A stretch of 42,811 nt of DNA from the NCBI GenBank assembly GCA_934401755.1, contig CAKRSU010000017.1:1-42811 (forward strand). Direction: 5' to 3'. A program made the translations under genes and the position numbers. Of this stretch, positions 18,705-28,485 are shown piece after piece. Under the pieces are notes generated by a model, which was not told where the DNA came from, did not search any database, and was given only the letters and a program-made list of their open reading frames with translations. Source of the DNA: an uncultured Oxalobacter sp. Its GTDB lineage: Bacteria; Pseudomonadota; Gammaproteobacteria; Burkholderiales; Burkholderiaceae_D. The stretch's first letter is position 1. Every line of letters starts with the position of its first letter.

Positions 18705-19343
18705 TTAAAGTTTATCCTTTTTTATTAAAACAGCGGTACCTGTTAAATGAAACAACATCTGTGAAGTAACTGTTGCAACACCGACACCTCTAATTGATGC
18801 TCCACTTTGCGTCTGAGATAAATGAGCATAAGTTGAACGTACTCCAATAACAGCATTAGCTTGGTTTGCTATTGCTTCTTCCTCTAATTGTTGATATGCA
18901 CGCACTTCTACCGCTTTAAATTTTACAGTTGAGTCAAAAGGAATCGTCACTGATAATATTTTTCTATATTCTATTATGCTACAGTCAGAAATAGAATCAG
19001 TAGTTGTAATGATTATTCCAGCTATCCCTGATTGTTGAATCTGTACCAATCTTTGCTTGATTTCATCTTGTTGTCGTTGATACTCTTTAGCCTTTGTCTC
19101 TTGTTGAATTTTCTCAACTTTTTGTCTTTCTAAACGAAAAGACATTATTTGATTAACTTCATTAATCACAGTTTGTTCTTGTATTAATGGAATATATTTT
19201 TCCAATCTTTCAATATCTGCTCTAACTTCTAAATCAGATAACGTCTGATCTGCGATTCTCTCCAAGGCTCTATTGCAATTATTGCATTTACCATAATCAG
19301 CAAATAATGGGAGCTTTATTCCACAAATTCTACAATTAGCCAT
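18705..19343 (-). CDS. Zinc-ribbon / coiled-coil / YbjQ-domain protein
   Basis: A 212-residue protein in three parts. Residues 1-30 hold a zinc ribbon (Cys4, Cys7, Cys20, Cys23). Residues about 31-105 are a charged, Gln-rich coiled-coil region (RLERQKVEKIQQETKAKEYQ). Residues about 108-208 match the YbjQ/DUF74 domain: IIITTTDSISDCSIIEYRKILSV, the loop VRAYQQLEEEAIANQANAV, and the Gly-rich end. AGGAGG before the ATG is the best Shine-Dalgarno in the window. YbjQ proteins form pentameric rings of unknown role. The IS remnant starts 7 bases after the stop; whether the original C-terminus was longer is unclear, but the domain looks complete. Confidence 0.82.
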   Translation of the reverse strand: MANCRICGIKLPLFADYGKCNNCNRALERIADQTLSDLEVRADIERLEKYIPLIQEQTVINEVNQIMSFRLERQKVEKIQQETKAKEYQRQQDEIKQRLVQIQQSGIAGIIITTTDSISDCSIIEYRKILSVTIPFDSTVKFKAVEVRAYQQLEEEAIANQANAVIGVRSTYAHLSQTQSGASIRGVGVATVTSQMLFHLTGTAVLIKKDKL

Positions 19344-19656
19344 TTAATCCTCCTAAAAAGTTAGCTCCCAATTTTTATGAAAATAACTATTCTTATATTA
19401 GAAACTTTGATGCCATAAAATTTCTAATTTCTATAAACAAAATTTTTATTCTATTAATTCAAAATTAACAACATTAGCTGCAATGATTCAAGAAACTAGA
19501 TAAAAACTATATTTAATTTTATATAGAAAAATATTGGTCTCTTCTTCTGATCAATTTTACTCAAAATGAAAAAGTATCTATCTGAAAATTTCAGGCTATC
19601 AATTTTAATTCAATACTAAAATGATAGCCTATACAAATATATTTATGGATAATCTA
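19344..19656. other. 313-base A/T-rich gap
   Basis: No gene, RNA pattern or clear terminator seen. It should hold the promoter of the YbjQ-domain gene (minus strand) and the 3' end signal of the esterase gene. Confidence 0.5.
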
Positions 19657-20361
19657 CTACTTATTAATCACTTTCTTCAACCAATCCAGCATATCCTGAA
19701 TTTCCTGCCAATCCAAGGTATGATCCATATCATAAGGATGAAATTCTACGTTATATCCTAATTCCAACAATTGTTTATTCGCATTTTCACCACGGGAAAA
19801 TGGAACAACAGGATCTTCCGTTCCATGACCAATAAAAGCAGGCGTATCCTGATTTTCTTTAACACGACTTGCTTCAAACGTTTGTCTTAATGGAATATAC
19901 CCTGAAAGCGCAATCACTCCTGCTAACTTTTCATGATAAGTAAATCCTGTATGTAATGCCATTGCAGCACCTTGAGAAAACCCTGCTAAAAAAATGTTTT
20001 CTGTTGGAATCCCTTTGATTTTTTCATTATTGATAAGGATATGGATCAATCCAGCAGAATCAAGAACCCCTTGTTCATCTTCCATATCACTTTCATCAAA
20101 TCCTGAATAGATATCAAACCAAGCACGTGCAGGCAACCAACTATGTGCAGTTACTGGCCGTTCTGGCGCATTCGGAAAAATAAAACGAATTGCCGGTAAT
20201 CCTTCCATATCAAAATGTTCAAGTTGGGAACTAAATAGTGTATGGAAGCTGGCGCCTTCATCGCCTAAGCCATGCATCCAAATAATGGAATACTGTGGAT
20301 TTTCGCCTGTTTCATACCGGCTAAATTGTAGTCTAGGAGCATTTATGGAAGGTGCATTCAT
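19657..20361 (-). CDS. Phospholipase/carboxylesterase family alpha/beta hydrolase
   Basis: A 234-residue serine esterase. The triad is clear: Ser129 in LAGFSQGAAMALH, Asp183 in HGTEDPVVPF and His214 in DMDHT. The oxyanion region WMHGLGDEGASF and SWLPARAWFD are typical of the bacterial carboxylesterase/acyl-protein-thioesterase family. The frame is open to 20466, but that would overlap mog by 71 bases; ATG 20361 with GAAAG upstream gives the family start. It lies 34 bases after mog and is probably the last gene of yjgA-mog-esterase. The substrate is not known. Confidence 0.9.
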   Translation of the reverse strand: MNAPSINAPRLQFSRYETGENPQYSIIWMHGLGDEGASFHTLFSSQLEHFDMEGLPAIRFIFPNAPERPVTAHSWLPARAWFDIYSGFDESDMEDEQGVLDSAGLIHILINNEKIKGIPTENIFLAGFSQGAAMALHTGFTYHEKLAGVIALSGYIPLRQTFEASRVKENQDTPAFIGHGTEDPVVPFSRGENANKQLLELGYNVEFHPYDMDHTLDWQEIQDMLDWLKKVINK

Positions 20362-20395
20362 ATTTTCACTTTCTATTGATAAAAGAGATTGTATT

Positions 20396-21010
20396 TTAAG
20401 TTTTTTTTTCACTAGGACGCCATGCTTTGCATCGTTTTTTATCTGTTTCAATGCGAGGTCCGCCAATTAAATCAATACAATAAGGCACTGCTGTAAAAAT
20501 ACCAGGTACCACTACAGAACCATCTGAAGCAATGACGCCATCTAAGGTTTCCTTAATAGCTCGAGGTTGCCCTGGTAAATTCATAATCAATGCCGCATGA
20601 TCGCTCACTTCGCGAATAACAGCAACTTGGCGAGACAAAATTGAAGTCGGCACAAAATGCATCCCAATTTGACGCATCTGCTCTCCAAAACCAGGCATCT
20701 CACGAGTTGCTATCGCTAGCGTTGCATCTGGTGTAACGTCACGTCGCGCAGGCCCCGTTCCCCCTGTTGTTAAAACCAAACAACAATGCTTTTCGTCGAC
20801 TAACTCCTTAAGTGTTGCCTCAATAATTCCTTGTTCATCAGGAATTAATCGTGTTTCCAATATAAAAGGCGTTATCAATGCCGCATTAAACCATTCTGTT
20901 AAAGCAGGAATTCCTTTGTCTTCATAAACACCTTGATACGCTCGATCAGAGACAGAAACAACACCAATCACAACTGGTTTTTCTACCTGATTATTTATTG
21001 TATTAATCAC
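20396..21010 (-). CDS. mog: Molybdopterin adenylyltransferase Mog
   Basis: It adenylylates molybdopterin before molybdenum insertion. A 204-residue protein with VIGVVSVSDRAY at the start, LVLTTGGTGPARRDVTPDAT in the middle, and INLPG-like MNLPGQPRAIKETLDGV; the C-terminal PYCIDLIGGPRIET favours Mog over MoaB. The start is GTG 21010 with AAAGGA about 8 bases upstream, overlapping the yjgA stop by 8 bases, so the two are coupled. No other molybdenum-cofactor gene is in the window. Confidence 0.9.
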   Translation of the reverse strand: MINTINNQVEKPVVIGVVSVSDRAYQGVYEDKGIPALTEWFNAALITPFILETRLIPDEQGIIEATLKELVDEKHCCLVLTTGGTGPARRDVTPDATLAIATREMPGFGEQMRQIGMHFVPTSILSRQVAVIREVSDHAALIMNLPGQPRAIKETLDGVIASDGSVVVPGIFTAVPYCIDLIGGPRIETDKKRCKAWRPSEKKT

Positions 21011-21644
21011 TCGAAGAATCCTTTGATGTTATTGAAGCATTTTGTGGCGCTTGTTCTACGGCAACTAATTCTCTAATCTGACGATATAATCCACGATAGG
21101 CTTTTCCTATCTTTTGATCAGCGATTTCTTTTTTAGCATTACGAATCAAAGTCCGTATTTGTTGACTATCTGCTGCCGGAAAACGCTTTAAAAAATCCGT
21201 GACTGCATTGGGATTTTCTAAAAGTTGAGTCCGCAAACTTTCTGCGGCATGAAGTAATGCCGTATCCGCTTTTGAAAATCCCTTCCAACGCTCTAGCTGG
21301 TCTTTGACAGAAGCGACTTCATCTTCACTCAACCGTCGCATTAAACGACCAATATATTGAAGCTGACGGCGACGCCCTTCATGATTTTTAATGCGCTGAC
21401 ATTCCAACACTGCATCACGCAAATCATCTGGAATTATTGCTGACCGAACACGCTCTACTGACTGTCCAACCAATTCTCCGCCTATTTTCTGTAAAGCAAT
21501 CATATCTCGCTTGCGCTGAGATTTTGAAGGCCCGCCATAAAATTCATCAGGATTAAATGTTTCTTCCTCTTCAACTTCCCATTTCCATTTTTGCATGCTC
21601 AGACTTTCATCAATCGTTAATTCTTTCTGAATAAGCTGTATCAT
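21003..21644 (-). CDS. yjgA: DUF615 (YjgA/DarP) ribosome-associated protein
   Basis: DarP binds late 50S precursors and helps complete the large subunit. The family core is clear: SKSQRKRDMIALQKIGGELV, then IRNHEGRRRQLQYIGRLMR-like text (read as IKNHEGRRRQLQYIGRLMR) and a C-terminal helical part FLKRFPAADSQQIRTLIRNA. ATG 21644 has AAGG 6 bases upstream and gives 213 residues; the frame is open to 21695, which would overlap divergent pmbA, and ATG 21596 is another option. It is divergent from pmbA with 31 bases between, and coupled to mog by overlap. Confidence 0.88.
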   Translation of the reverse strand: MIQLIQKELTIDESLSMQKWKWEVEEEETFNPDEFYGGPSKSQRKRDMIALQKIGGELVGQSVERVRSAIIPDDLRDAVLECQRIKNHEGRRRQLQYIGRLMRRLSEDEVASVKDQLERWKGFSKADTALLHAAESLRTQLLENPNAVTDFLKRFPAADSQQIRTLIRNAKKEIADQKIGKAYRGLYRQIRELVAVEQAPQNASITSKDSSSD

Positions 21645-21675
21645 ATCAGCCTTAAGCTTACCTTCAAAAATAATC

Positions 21676-23028
21676 ATGGCTGATACAAATTTCATTTACT
21701 CCAATGAACATTTAAAACAAATGGCATCCGATATTCTTCGGTTTGCAAAAGAAAAAGGAGCCTCCGATGCTGTTGTTGGCATCAGCGAAGGCAATGGACT
21801 ATCCGTCTCAGTTAGATGCGGTGCAATTGATACCATCGAACGCAACCAAGATAAGGGCGTTGGCATTACCGTATTTATTGGGAAAAAACGTGGAAATGCA
21901 ACAACTTCTGATTTTTCAAAATCCTCTCTTCGACAAACAGTAGAAGCCGCTTATAACATCGCCCGTTTTACTGCGGCAGACCAAGCTGCAGGATTACCAG
22001 AACCCGAATTACTTGAAACTCATCCACAAAATCTCTCTCTTTATTATCCTTGGGAAATTGATACTAAAGAAGCAATCAATATCGCTAAACGCTGTGAACA
22101 AGCCGCATTTGATGTTGACAGTCGTATTTCAAACAGCGAAGGCGCTAATGTTCATATATCGCATTCTCATTTTATTGCCGCAAGTAGTGATGGATTCATG
22201 GCAGGATATCCCTATTCCAATCACTCTATCTCTACCGTACCGATTGCTGGAACAGCGGCTAATATGCAACGAGATTATTGGTACACAACTTCCCGTAATC
22301 CGAATCAATTAAAATCTCCGGAAGCCGTTGGCCGTTATGCAGCACAACGTGCTATCTCCCGTTTAAATGGACAACGCATCACTACTCGTAAATGTCCCGT
22401 TCTTTTCGAAGCACCAATCGCTGCTGGACTTATTAATGCTTTTGTTAGAGCCATATCCGGTGGCGCTCTTTATCGAAAATCGACTTTCTTGTTAAATTCT
22501 TTGAATCAATTAATATTTCCTGAACATATTCATTTATCAGAAGAACCTCATTTGATTGGTGCAATGGGCTCTGCACCATTTGATGATGAAGGCGTGCGTA
22601 CGACTCCTCGAAAAGTCGTTGAATCAGGAATTGTTCAAGGTTATTTTCTATCTTCTTATTCCGCTCGACGCCTTGGCATGCAAACCACGGGTAACGCGGG
22701 AGGTGCACATAATCTCATTCTTACCTCCACTCAAACCACTGATCATGATGACTACGAAGCAATGTTGAAAAAAATGAATACTGGACTGGTTGTCACTGAC
22801 CTACTCGGACAAGGAATCAACTATGTCACAGGAGATTACTCCCGTGGTGCATCTGGTTATTGGGTTGAAAATGGCGTTATTCAATACCCGGTCCAAGAAA
22901 TCACGATTGCAGGAAACCTTAAAGACATGTTTTCCCATATCGTTGCTATCGGCGCTGATGTATTAACTCGTGGTGCAAAACAAACCGGTTCTATTCTGAT
23001 CGATGAAATGACCGTTGCTGGTGCTTAA
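21676..23028 (+). CDS. pmbA: Metalloprotease-related subunit PmbA/TldE
   Basis: A 450-residue member of the TldD/TldE family, which acts with TldD in maturing peptides such as microcin B17 and degrading CcdA. Visible are the N-terminal GASDAVVGISEGNGLSVSVR, GKKRGNATTSDFS, the ARRLGMQTTGNAGGAHNL region and the C-terminal SRGASGYWVENGVIQYPVQ. The HExxxH zinc motif of TldD is absent, as expected for PmbA. tldD is not in the window. The gene is monocistronic, with a terminator right after the stop. Confidence 0.94.
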   Translation: MADTNFIYSNEHLKQMASDILRFAKEKGASDAVVGISEGNGLSVSVRCGAIDTIERNQDKGVGITVFIGKKRGNATTSDFSKSSLRQTVEAAYNIARFTAADQAAGLPEPELLETHPQNLSLYYPWEIDTKEAINIAKRCEQAAFDVDSRISNSEGANVHISHSHFIAASSDGFMAGYPYSNHSISTVPIAGTAANMQRDYWYTTSRNPNQLKSPEAVGRYAAQRAISRLNGQRITTRKCPVLFEAPIAAGLINAFVRAISGGALYRKSTFLLNSLNQLIFPEHIHLSEEPHLIGAMGSAPFDDEGVRTTPRKVVESGIVQGYFLSSYSARRLGMQTTGNAGGAHNLILTSTQTTDHDDYEAMLKKMNTGLVVTDLLGQGINYVTGDYSRGASGYWVENGVIQYPVQEITIAGNLKDMFSHIVAIGADVLTRGAKQTGSILIDEMTVAGA

Positions 23029-23033
23029 AATGA

Positions 23034-23062
23034 AAAAGGCCACTTTTTAGCGGCCTTTTCTA
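23034..23062 (+). terminator. Terminator after pmbA
   Basis: AAAAGGCC (23034-23041) pairs with GGCCTTTT (23052-23059), starting 6 bases after the stop. The A/T ends make it usable in both directions, so it may also serve the convergent LTXXQ gene. Confidence 0.85.
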
Positions 23063-23075
23063 AAACAACAAAAAT

Positions 23076-23612
23076 CTACTTATTTTTCACAGTATCAACA
23101 GACACGGGCTTGTCAACGCGTGGCCCATTAAATTTTGGTCCACGACGAGGTGGGAAAGATTCTTTATCAAACGTTACTTTTTGCTCAGCATTTAATTTGG
23201 CATAAAAAGTCTTAGTTGCAGCTAAACGCGCTGTTAAACACTTTTCACGTTCTTTTAAATCAGCCAAACGTTTTTCCATACGTTCTAATGCTGGGACGGC
23301 TTCAATATCTTTAGCATTAGGGCGTTCTCCCTTAGGACCTTTATCTTTATGCTGACTAATAACAGCAACATAATTAGTCCATGCTTTTTCTTGAGATGCA
23401 GATAGCTTCAAACTATCATGCAATTGCTTTAAATGTTCTTGCTGTCTTGCTTCAAAATCAGGCATTGCTCCATCAAAACGTTTAGCATCCGTTGGAGGCA
23501 CAGGACATTCACAAACAGCCGTTGTAACAGGCTTTTGATCTGCAGCATAAGCAGATACACTAAACCCAAGCACTGTCGCACCAATCATTAAATAACGCGG
23601 CAATTTATTCAT
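23076..23612 (-). CDS. Spy/LTXXQ-motif periplasmic protein
   Basis: A 178-residue exported protein. A Sec signal peptide covers residues 1 to about 22 (LMIGATVLGFSVSAYA before AD). The helical core has the LTXXQ-like pairs LKLSASQEKAWTNYV and FYAKLNAEQKVTFD typical of the Spy/CpxP fold. CxC near residue 36 and the Pro/Arg/Lys-rich tail are extra. AAAGGA is well spaced from ATG 23612, while ATG 23618 is too close to it. Spy-like proteins are envelope-stress chaperones; regulation here is not visible. Confidence 0.85.
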   Translation of the reverse strand: MNKLPRYLMIGATVLGFSVSAYAADQKPVTTAVCECPVPPTDAKRFDGAMPDFEARQQEHLKQLHDSLKLSASQEKAWTNYVAVISQHKDKGPKGERPNAKDIEAVPALERMEKRLADLKEREKCLTARLAATKTFYAKLNAEQKVTFDKESFPPRRGPKFNGPRVDKPVSVDTVKNK

Positions 23613-23770
23613 ATACATTTCCTTTCAGATTTAAGAAAAAGCATTTAACAACAAACTAATGAACAGTATATAAGCGACATATTTTACAAATTGTGAATAT
23701 TTGTAACAGATTGTTATTACACGGTAATTTTTGATCTGTACCCCCTATTTTTCGTCATTATTTCCCCATA

Positions 23771-23797
23771 AAAAAACGGCAGAGAAAAACTCTGCCG
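23771..23797 (-). terminator. Terminator after the FAH-family gene
   Basis: CGGCAGAG (23777-23784) pairs with CTCTGCCG (23790-23797) around AAAAA; on the minus strand it runs into seven T. It lies 26 bases after the stop. Confidence 0.92.
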
Positions 23798-23822
23798 CAC
23801 CACTTATTTAAGCCTAATAAAA

Positions 23823-24620
23823 TTAAGCTGGGTCAAACTTGTTAGTTAAATGACCAACGCCATCAATAACAACTTCAACCGTACTATCTGGTTTCATAGA
23901 ACCCACACCTAATGAAGTCCCGCAAGAGATAATATCACCTGGTTCAAGAGTCATATCATTAGACAACATAGAAACCAATTTATGTGGACGGAAAATCATA
24001 TCAGAAACTGGATAATTCTGACGTTCAACCCCATTCAGATAGGTCTTAACAACCAACCCATCTGGATTATCAATACCCGTAACAATACCTGGACCAAAAG
24101 AACCAAAAGTATCAAAACCTTTAGCACGAGTCCATTGTGCAAAAGTCGGATCCTTGGTCAATAATTCGCCTGCAGTAACGTCATTAGAACAAGTATAACC
24201 AAAGATATAATCCTTAGCTTCTGCTTCAGAAACTTCTTTACAACGTTTACCAATTACAATACCTAATTCACCTTCGTAAACAACCTTACCTGGATAAGTA
24301 TTAGGACGAATAACCGCATCACCATCAGCAATATAAGCATTGGTTGGTTTGAGCAACCATAATGGTTCAAGCGGAATATCTGGTTTTTCCTTACCCTTCT
24401 TTTCAGCAATCTTAGTGGCCAACTGGAAGAAATTATTCCATAGCAAAATCATTTTGCTAGGATCGCAAGGAGTCATCAATTTAACATCTGCCAATTTAAC
24501 AGATTCGCCAGTAGGTTGAGGATTATTGAACATATCCCCACTATAAACTGCGATAGTATCGCCTTCTAAAGTACCGATTTTGACGGCTTCACCCTGTTTA
24601 AAACGCACCCAAGTGGTCAT
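23823..24620 (-). CDS. Fumarylacetoacetate hydrolase family protein
   Basis: A 265-residue metal-dependent enzyme of the FAH/HHDD superfamily. The metal ligands are Glu116 and Glu118 (VVYEGELGIVIGK) and Asp147 (CSNDVTAGE), followed by KGFDTFGSFGPGIV and GDIISCGTSLGVG. Members act as hydrolases, isomerases or decarboxylases on acylpyruvates and related compounds; the substrate cannot be told. AAGGAG lies 6 bases before the ATG. It is a single-gene unit with a strong terminator. Confidence 0.9.
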   Translation of the reverse strand: MTTWVRFKQGEAVKIGTLEGDTIAVYSGDMFNNPQPTGESVKLADVKLMTPCDPSKMILLWNNFFQLATKIAEKKGKEKPDIPLEPLWLLKPTNAYIADGDAVIRPNTYPGKVVYEGELGIVIGKRCKEVSEAEAKDYIFGYTCSNDVTAGELLTKDPTFAQWTRAKGFDTFGSFGPGIVTGIDNPDGLVVKTYLNGVERQNYPVSDMIFRPHKLVSMLSNDMTLEPGDIISCGTSLGVGSMKPDSTVEVVIDGVGHLTNKFDPA

Positions 24621-24998
24621 CTTATCTCCTTAAAATAGAACAGCTGTCTGATAAACAGCCCGATAGTATGTCTAAAAAATTGAAGCGAACATACTGACAA
24701 GCGTGAATACTACAACTTGTGACAGTACTCAGCACATAGCCTAATCATAACCCAACAACCCGATAAATAAAATCAGGAAAGCTCTTTAAAAGACGAAATA
24801 AGTACAAAAAACAAAATCTTAATAATGGGCAAACTTCATAACTTCTATTATCAAAACGATTTACAAAACAAAAAAACAGATTTAATGTTGCAACTAAGAT
24901 ACACAAATTAAGAAAATATGTCTAAAAAACAAGCTTTCATTAACAGAAATTATATAAATGATTAGAATTATTTAGAAAAATAACATCAGGGATATCAA
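24621..24998. other. 378-base divergent intergenic region
   Basis: It separates the FAH gene (minus) from the Sel1 gene (plus). GCTGT and ACAGC form a small hairpin at 24643-24659 in the leader of the FAH gene. Otherwise A/T-rich, with no gene or RNA pattern recognised; both promoters must lie here. Confidence 0.5.
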
Positions 24999-26495
24999 AT
25001 GGCTAGCCGCGAAGAACTTCATCTCCTACGTGAAGCACGAACAGGACATCTCGAATCACAGCTTAAACTGGGAAAACTTTACTTATTCGGCAGCAAAGGA
25101 CTTCCTAAAAGTATTACAACCGCCTTACATTGGCTAGTTAGAGCGGCCGATCAAGACTCATTACTGGCTAAAAAACTCATTGGGGAACATATTCCATACG
25201 ATGTTATTCGTAATCATCCTAATCGTCGGCAGCTCGAAAATTGGTATCGCGATGCCTTAAAACATGGCGTTGCACGTGCAGGTCTTGTTGTTGCCCAAAT
25301 ACTATTAGCTGATATACCAATTAGTAACGCCAAACGACAAGAAGCAATTAAACTCCTTGAAGCCGCTGCTCATCAGAAAATCGGAGAAGCTCAATGGTTA
25401 CTCGCCGAACTAGCAGGACAGCATGAAACTTATGCCAATATGGATGATAAAACGGCTTATTGGGTAACGCTTGCAGCAGAATCTGGCATTCCTGATGCCC
25501 GTTCCGCGCTGATTGAATATTCATGGAATCAAAAAGATTATTCCATCTTTTTACAGCATGCCTTACCGATTGCAAAAGAAATGCTTGAACTAAGGCATCG
25601 CCAAGAAATCTCCGTTGAGCTTGATCCGCAATCCATTAAACTTTTAGTACGCTGTGGTATTGCTCTTGCTAAAACAACCCATGAAATTGAAATGGTTCAA
25701 AGCCTTTGGGAAACAGCCGCCGCTCACCGCAATGCAGAAGCCGCTTACCAATTGGGCCTTTGGTTTGCAAAAATGGACGAAAATGGAATTCGTACAACAA
25801 CCGGAGCCACCTCAACGAGTTTTAAAAAAGCCGTTAAATGGTTACGTCAGGCAGGCGATCAAGGATCGCCCAAAGCTTGGTATGCTTTAGCACTCATTTA
25901 TCAAAAAGCCGAATTTTCACAACGCAGTATGCCTGATGCCCTCAATTATCTTGAAACAGCAGGCAATCTTGGCCATCCTCAAGCACAATATGAACTCGGT
26001 ATGCATGCTTGGCGCTGTCGTAGAGATAATGAAAACAATGATATTAAAGCGATTTTCTGGTTACAGAAAGCCTATGGTAATGGCAGAAAAGAAGCAGAAT
26101 TAATGCTAAATAAAATTGCAACACCCGCTAATCCAGCGCCCTGGGCGGTCTATAGCATGGAACATTTAACGCCTGAAATTATCGCCAGCCAACCTTTTCT
26201 CGTTGCTCGCATTGAACTCGCCTCTATTTTTGGATTATCTCGCCCAGAAGCTCTTTTATTAGATATTCACCAAGCAGACCAAGAACATTGCTTACTGGTT
26301 GATATCCGTAATATGTACCGCCACAGCCGACGCCGTATCATTTTGATTCGAACGAGCCAACAGCGTCAAGTCATTGCTCGCATTTCTCAACTCTTTGATA
26401 AAGTAGACTGTAGCACTAAAGGCCCTGAAGGCAACTATCGTCAACGCCAATACCGCCTTAAAACCCTTTTTCCGAACTTACCCAAAGAAATTTAA
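24999..26495 (+). CDS. Sel1/TPR-like repeat protein with distinct C-terminal domain
   Basis: A 498-residue soluble protein. Sel1-like helical repeats are visible: GHLESQLKLGKLYLFG / ALHWLVRAADQ near the start, AIKLLEAAAHQKIGEAQWLLAEL near 113-135, AAYQLGLWFAKM, KAVKWLRQAGDQGSPKAWYALAL, and ALNYLETAGNLGHPQAQYELGM, AIFWLQKAYGNGRKEAELML. After about residue 375 the repeats stop and a different Arg-rich domain follows (IFGLSRPEALLLDI, YRHSRRRIILIR, QRQYRLKTLFPN). There is no signal peptide. AGGGAT precedes the ATG. The repeats suggest a scaffold; the C-terminal domain is not one I know. Confidence 0.82.
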   Translation: MASREELHLLREARTGHLESQLKLGKLYLFGSKGLPKSITTALHWLVRAADQDSLLAKKLIGEHIPYDVIRNHPNRRQLENWYRDALKHGVARAGLVVAQILLADIPISNAKRQEAIKLLEAAAHQKIGEAQWLLAELAGQHETYANMDDKTAYWVTLAAESGIPDARSALIEYSWNQKDYSIFLQHALPIAKEMLELRHRQEISVELDPQSIKLLVRCGIALAKTTHEIEMVQSLWETAAAHRNAEAAYQLGLWFAKMDENGIRTTTGATSTSFKKAVKWLRQAGDQGSPKAWYALALIYQKAEFSQRSMPDALNYLETAGNLGHPQAQYELGMHAWRCRRDNENNDIKAIFWLQKAYGNGRKEAELMLNKIATPANPAPWAVYSMEHLTPEIIASQPFLVARIELASIFGLSRPEALLLDIHQADQEHCLLVDIRNMYRHSRRRIILIRTSQQRQVIARISQLFDKVDCSTKGPEGNYRQRQYRLKTLFPNLPKEI

Positions 26496-26624
26496 GCAAT
26501 CTAAACGACATCCGACTAATCTGGAACAATGACTGATATATCCCAATAACCGTAAATGCACTTATTGATACAGTCATCATTCCAGAGAAATATGAATACT
26601 ACAATGTATCAAGGAATCTTAGAC

Positions 26625-28310
26625 TCATTCCCCATTTTCCCGACAAGTTTTCAGGGTCTCAAAAAGCAATTCTTGCGGCACTTTAGTAATCACCGTTTCT
26701 CCTAATTTTTTCAACAAAACAAATTGAATTTCCCCATTAACATTTTTCTTATCGACACGCATAAGGTCCACCCAACGTTCTGTCTCCATATTAGGAGCAT
26801 ATTCAGGTAAACGGCTTTTCTTTACCAATTCACGAATTCTATTAGCTGTTACGGGATTAAGTAATCCCATTCTGACAGAAAGATCAGCTGCCATAATCAT
26901 GCCACAACCCACAGCTTCTCCATGCAACCAAGCGCCATATCCCATCCCCGCTTCAATCGCATGTGCAAAAGTATGCCCAAAATTAAGGATTGCACGAACG
27001 CCAGTGCTTTCCTTTTCATCTTGATGCACAACTTCGGCTTTAATCTCACAAGAACGTTTAATGGCATAAGCTAATGCTACAGGATCTCGCTTTAACAACT
27101 TCTCCGTATTTTGTTCTAACCAAGAAAAGAAATCAGCATCAACAATGCAGCCATATTTGATCACTTCAGCCATACCTGCTGATAACTCGGTATCTGGTAA
27201 TGAATTCAGTGTCGAAGTATCAGCAATAACCGCTTCTGGTTGATAAAACGCGCCAATCATATTTTTTCCAAGCGGATGATTAATTCCCGTTTTCCCACCA
27301 ACCGATGAATCGACTTCTGATAATAACGTCGTTGGAACCTGAACAAATGGTACGCCCCGCATAAAACTGGCTGCGGCATACCCCGTCATATCACCAATAA
27401 CGCCTCCCCCCAATGCGACTAACGTCGTTTTTCGATCACATTTGTTTGACATTAAAAAATCGAAAATTTTCATCAAGCTCGCCCAATTTTTTTCTTTCTC
27501 ACCATCAGGCAATATTAATGAAATGACCTCTTTATTTAAGGATTTAAACGTATGAGTTAATCGATTAAGATAAAGAGGCGCAACAACATCATTGGTAATA
27601 ATTGCAACACGCTGTCCCTTTACCGTTTTTGCAATGAGGGTTTGATTTTCTAAAAGTCCCGGACCAATTTCAATGGGATAGCTACGTTCACCCAAGTCAA
27701 CCTTGAGTTGTTGTGTGGTAGATAATTGCATACTTAAATTGCCTTTTTTGGGAGAATGAATAGATGATCTCTTCTGACGATCAATTCCGTTTTTCTTCTG
27801 AAATTTTTTAATTTGATTAATAATGAACTGAACCATTGCATGAACATTGGGACGTCCTGTATCTACAACAATATCAGCAACCTCTTGATACATCGGCTCT
27901 CGTTCACGAGATAATGCTTCAAGTTTTGCTCGACGATTTTTAGTCTGTAAAAGCGGACGGCTCTTATCATGTTGTGTCCGTTTTAAAATATTACCAACGC
28001 TAGCTCTTAAATAAATGACAATCCCACATTTTTTAAGCACTTCACGGGTTTCAGACCGAATAACACTTCCTCCACCTGTTGCTAGAACAATACCTTGTTG
28101 CGAGGCTAATTCCGCAATGGTTTCAACTTCTCGATCCCGAAAACTTTTTTCACCTTCTATTTCAAAAATCCAAGAAATTGTTGCCCCCGTTCTTGCTTCA
28201 ATTTCTTGGTCAGAATCGATGAATTTAAGCCCAAGTCGTTTTGCGAGTACTTTTCCAACCGTTGTTTTACCCGCTCCCATCAATCCAACAAGAAAAATAT
28301 TTTGTTGCAT
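26625..28310 (-). CDS. aroKB: Bifunctional shikimate kinase / 3-dehydroquinate synthase (AroK-AroB fusion)
   Basis: Two shikimate-pathway enzymes in one 561-residue chain. Residues 1 to about 170 are shikimate kinase: Walker A GLMGAGKT (9-16), Asp32/Asp34, Arg58 and LATGGGSV (77-83). A basic linker (about 172-193, [16 protein letters not shown]) leads to dehydroquinate synthase, residues 194-561, with [57 protein letters not shown] and [10 protein letters not shown]. The frame is continuous. An ATG at 27731 begins the second domain and has AAGGCAA upstream, so separate AroB may also be made. In most relatives aroK and aroB are neighbouring separate genes. Confidence 0.94.
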   Translation of the reverse strand: MQQNIFLVGLMGAGKTTVGKVLAKRLGLKFIDSDQEIEARTGATISWIFEIEGEKSFRDREVETIAELASQQGIVLATGGGSVIRSETREVLKKCGIVIYLRASVGNILKRTQHDKSRPLLQTKNRRAKLEALSREREPMYQEVADIVVDTGRPNVHAMVQFIINQIKKFQKKNGIDRQKRSSIHSPKKGNLSMQLSTTQQLKVDLGERSYPIEIGPGLLENQTLIAKTVKGQRVAIITNDVVAPLYLNRLTHTFKSLNKEVISLILPDGEKEKNWASLMKIFDFLMSNKCDRKTTLVALGGGVIGDMTGYAAASFMRGVPFVQVPTTLLSEVDSSVGGKTGINHPLGKNMIGAFYQPEAVIADTSTLNSLPDTELSAGMAEVIKYGCIVDADFFSWLEQNTEKLLKRDPVALAYAIKRSCEIKAEVVHQDEKESTGVRAILNFGHTFAHAIEAGMGYGAWLHGEAVGCGMIMAADLSVRMGLLNPVTANRIRELVKKSRLPEYAPNMETERWVDLMRVDKKNVNGEIQFVLLKKLGETVITKVPQELLFETLKTCRENGE

Positions 28311-28485
28311 AAAAATTCCAGCAGTATCTTTCAGATACTATTGACTATATCAGATGCGTCAACTAGTTTCCAATCAGACGAAAACCCGACTAATCAAGGC
28401 GTAATATCTGCCCAAAATGAAAAAATTGTGGTAAAGCAATGCTAAGCATGCCAGATTAAAGGATAATGCAAATACTTTTTTAAAA

